DNA from: Schlesneria sp.
GTDB taxonomy: Bacteria > Planctomycetota > Planctomycetia > Planctomycetales > Planctomycetaceae
Assembly: GCA_025353525.1 (NCBI GenBank)
Contig: JANXOO010000097.1
Coordinates: 1 to 7,335, forward strand
DNA: 7,335 nucleotides
Direction of reading: 5' to 3'
Shown here: positions 5,729 through 7,335 of the stretch, piece after piece
Position numbering within the stretch: the stretch's first letter is position 1
Layout of the letters: every line of letters starts with the position of its first letter
Notes under the pieces: model-generated
What the model was told of the DNA's origin: nothing
Database searches by the model: none
Seen by the model: only the letters and a program-made list of their open reading frames with translations
Program-made: the position numbers and the translations under genes

Positions 5729-6553
5729 ATGTCCAGCCCCGAGCGTAAACAGATTTCATATTTGATTTTCGATGTCGAAACAATCGCCGACGGTGATCTC
5801 GTCTCGAAGATTCGCTATCCCAACGAGGGGCTGACGCCGCAAGACGCGTTGAATCGTTATCGGGCTCAACTGCTGGCCGAATCCGGAAAAGATATTCTGC
5901 CGGTGACATTCATGGTGCCGATTTCAGTCGCAGTGGCCAAAGTTGATGCCGAATACCGGTTGCAGGATGTCGTGGTACTCGATTCGCCCCGGTTTCGACC
6001 GCACGTGATTGCGCGTCATTTCTGGCAGGGATGGAACGCGTACGGTCGACCGACATTGGTCAGCTTTAACGGACGCGGTTACGATATTCCCGTGCTGGAA
6101 TTGGCGGCCTATCGCTACGGATATGCGGTTCCTGCATGGTTCAACGTCGAAGCGCGAACATACGAGCAGTCCCGCAACCGGTACAACGCGACGGCTCATC
6201 TCGACCTGCTCGACTTGCTCTCGAACTTCGGTGCATCGCGCATCAGTGGCGGATTGAACCTGTTGGCGAACCTGATCGGCAAGCCAGGCAAGACCGGCGT
6301 CGACGGGTCTCAGGTTCAGGGCCTTTACGAAGCGGGCGAGGTGGTCGCGATCAACGATTATTGCCGCTGCGACGTACTCGATACATATTTTGTGTTTTTA
6401 AGAACGCGCGTCCTGCTCGGAAAACTGACGATCGAAGACGAACATCGGCTCGTTGCCGAAACCAGAACATGGCTGGAAGAGCAAACTAATCTGGTCCCGG
6501 TGTACAAGGACTACTTGTCTCACTGGGGCGACTGGCAACCCCCCGTCGACTGA
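5729..6553 (+). CDS. DEDDy 3'-5' exonuclease, PolB-like family
   Basis: A 274-residue protein consisting of a stand-alone DnaQ-fold exonuclease of the type described as related to the exonuclease domain of DNA polymerase B. All three motifs are present. Exo I is FDVETIAD (D15, E17). Exo II is [12 protein letters not shown] (N114, D119). Exo III is YCRCDVLDT (Y211-x3-D215), the tyrosine making it DEDDy type. An additional HLDLLDLLS block (D159) and [11 protein letters not shown] agree with this family. It should remove nucleotides from 3' ends using two metal ions; whether DNA or RNA is the substrate is unknown. There is no polymerase domain. ATG 5729 was chosen: it has GACGAG 10 nt upstream and places Exo I at the normal distance from the N-terminus, whereas the open frame back to 5675 would overlap the divergent S4 gene start. 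The cytoplasmic role is probably nucleic-acid repair or processing. Confidence 0.92.
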   Translation: MSSPERKQISYLIFDVETIADGDLVSKIRYPNEGLTPQDALNRYRAQLLAESGKDILPVTFMVPISVAVAKVDAEYRLQDVVVLDSPRFRPHVIARHFWQGWNAYGRPTLVSFNGRGYDIPVLELAAYRYGYAVPAWFNVEARTYEQSRNRYNATAHLDLLDLLSNFGASRISGGLNLLANLIGKPGKTGVDGSQVQGLYEAGEVVAINDYCRCDVLDTYFVFLRTRVLLGKLTIEDEHRLVAETRTWLEEQTNLVPVYKDYLSHWGDWQPPVD

Positions 6554-6580
6554 ACCATCAACACCTGCCATCCGCCACAG

Positions 6581-6615
6581 TTTTATACTGCTCGCGGTCC
6601 GGATTGAGGCTTCGT
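6581..6615 (+). repeat. Dispersed similar sequence, copy B
   Basis: Core TTATACTGCTCGCGG with following GGATTGAGGC and TTCGT, matching copy A at 2313-2347 with one gap. It lies 28 nt after the exonuclease stop. It could be a shared regulatory motif or a remnant of a small repeat; its function is unknown. Confidence 0.3.
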
Positions 6616-6620
6616 TTGTG

Positions 6621-6647
6621 AGTCCGCTTCCACGTTCGAAGCGGACT
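6621..6647 (+). terminator. Perfect 10-bp hairpin after the exonuclease gene
   Basis: AGTCCGCTTC and GAAGCGGACT are exact reverse complements around a 7-nt loop (CACGTTC), 67 nt after the exonuclease stop. The stem is GC-rich and strong, but neither flank has a T run, so it is not a textbook intrinsic terminator. It may stop or stabilise the exonuclease transcript, or insulate it from the yggS promoter 56 bp further on. Confidence 0.45.
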
Positions 6648-6702
6648 GCGACAGTTTCCGGGCGTCGCCGGATTTCTCGATGGCCTCAAACCAGACCGCG
6701 CG

Positions 6703-6711
6703 TGGTATAAT
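6703..6711 (+). promoter_or_regulatory. Extended -10 promoter of yggS
   Basis: TGGTATAAT contains a perfect TATAAT preceded by TGn, the extended -10 arrangement that can work with a poor -35. No good -35 is seen at 16-18 bp upstream. Transcription would start near 6718 and give a leader of about 87 nt before ATG 6805. The rest of the 251-bp gap (6554-6804) holds the 10-bp hairpin and one copy of a dispersed similar sequence; I see no gene in it. Confidence 0.6.
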
Positions 6712-6804
6712 CGACTTCGTACATTGCTCGGGTCAAACCGCGACAGGTATCATCCGGACGATTCTGGTGATGACCACGGTCCAAACGGGGATGCGACGAA
6801 CTGA

Positions 6805-7335
6805 ATGTCGAACGAAATTCGAGACCGGCTGATTGACAATTTGAAAACCGTTCGCGAACGAATCGACAGCGCCTGCGTGCGTGCGAATCGGCTTGCCAGT
6901 CAGGTCACGCTGGTGGCCGTCACGAAATATGCACAGATTGAATGGGTCAACGAATTGGTCGGACTGGGGGTACACGACCTCGGTGAGGCCCGTCCGCAGC
7001 AACTGATTTCACGAGCCGGACAGTTTCCCCGCGATATTCGCTGGCACCTGATTGGCCATCTGCAACGGAACAAAGCCGACGATGTCCTGCCGCTCTCACA
7101 TTTGATTCATTCGGTCGATTCGATCCGGTTGTTCGATCAAATCACCAGGTCGGCGGCAAAGCTCAATCGGTTGGCGCGTATCTTGCTGGAAGTGAACGTT
7201 TCCGGGGAAGCAAGCAAAGACGGATTCGATCCCGCTGAATTGTTGGCCGCCTGGCCCCGCATGAAATCGAGTGACTCCATCGAAGTCTGTGGTTTGATGA
7301 CGATGGCTCCGCTGGATATCGACGCCGAAACCGCC
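6805..7335 (+). CDS. yggS: YggS/PLPBP pyridoxal-phosphate homeostasis protein, partial (cut by right edge)
   Basis: The first 177 residues of a YggS (PLPBP, PROSC) protein, a single-domain alanine-racemase-like barrel that binds pyridoxal 5'-phosphate and buffers its level; it is not known to act as a racemase. Visible family motifs: VTLVAVTKY with the PLP-binding lysine K41; LGEARPQQL; WHLIGHLQRNKAD (80-92), where many family members have GxLQxNK; HSVDSIRLFDQI; LLEVNVSGEASKDGF; and GLMTMAP near the edge. Roughly 50-60 residues are missing, judging from the usual 230-residue length. An in-frame TGA directly precedes ATG 6805, and the N-terminus matches the family length, so the start is secure, although the nearest purine run (GGGG) is 14 nt away. 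It is read from its own promoter, in the same direction as the exonuclease gene but probably not coupled to it. Confidence 0.95.
   Translation, partial: MSNEIRDRLIDNLKTVRERIDSACVRANRLASQVTLVAVTKYAQIEWVNELVGLGVHDLGEARPQQLISRAGQFPRDIRWHLIGHLQRNKADDVLPLSHLIHSVDSIRLFDQITRSAAKLNRLARILLEVNVSGEASKDGFDPAELLAAWPRMKSSDSIEVCGLMTMAPLDIDAETA

Noticed and set aside
5688..5909. N-terminal extension of the S4-domain protein
   Set aside because: The added residues are antisense to the exonuclease gene and do not resemble S4 proteins; a TTG start with a ribosome binding site lies at the domain boundary.
6770..6832. 20-codon upstream open frame overlapping the yggS start
   Set aside because: No ribosome binding site, no conserved peptide pattern and a length easily reached by chance.
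6733..7002. 89-codon minus-strand frame
   Set aside because: Antisense to the clear yggS coding sequence.

Overview
The window looks like ordinary chromosomal DNA from a planctomycete of moderate-to-high GC, most likely Planctomycetaceae or a close relative. This is inferred from gene content: an ECF sigma factor/zinc anti-sigma pair followed by an exported DUF3352-like protein, a PEGA lipoprotein of a recognisable planctomycete type, a FixJ-like regulator with a reduced receiver domain, and a large BshC-like protein carrying a G-H-Q-P-x-L-F motif. No tRNA, rRNA, CRISPR array, insertion sequence or phage gene was seen.

Left part (1-2672). Three genes read leftward as a probable operon. They are an ECF sigma factor (2230 to 1673), a membrane-anchored ZAS/zf-HC2 anti-sigma factor overlapping it by 20 nt, and, after a 64-nt gap, an exported protein that runs off the left edge. 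The start of the exported protein lies in a 9-bp tandem repeat. A TGAAAC-type ECF -35 element lies just upstream of the sigma gene and suggests autoregulation. Further upstream is a possible 80-codon gene of unknown function, followed by a divergent PEGA lipoprotein gene (2673-3128) with a good sigma-70-type promoter whose spacer is filled by a 14-bp palindrome.

Middle part (3129-5331). A two-gene leftward unit holds a LuxR/FixJ-like DNA-binding regulator whose receiver domain is cut down and lacks the phosphorylation site. About 30 nt later comes a 555-residue protein that resembles BshC, the last enzyme of bacillithiol synthesis, only in its overall motif layout. This pair is the most attractive target for follow-up.

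Right part (5332-7335). A 63-residue S4-domain RNA-binding protein, read from a TTG start, lies divergent to a DEDDy 3'-5' exonuclease of the PolB-like family; only 41 nt separate their starts. After a 251-bp intergenic stretch with a perfect 10-bp hairpin and an extended -10 promoter comes yggS (PLP homeostasis protein), cut by the right edge.

All homology statements come from reading motifs, not from database searches. Start sites of the left-edge exported protein, the LuxR regulator and the BshC-like protein are uncertain.
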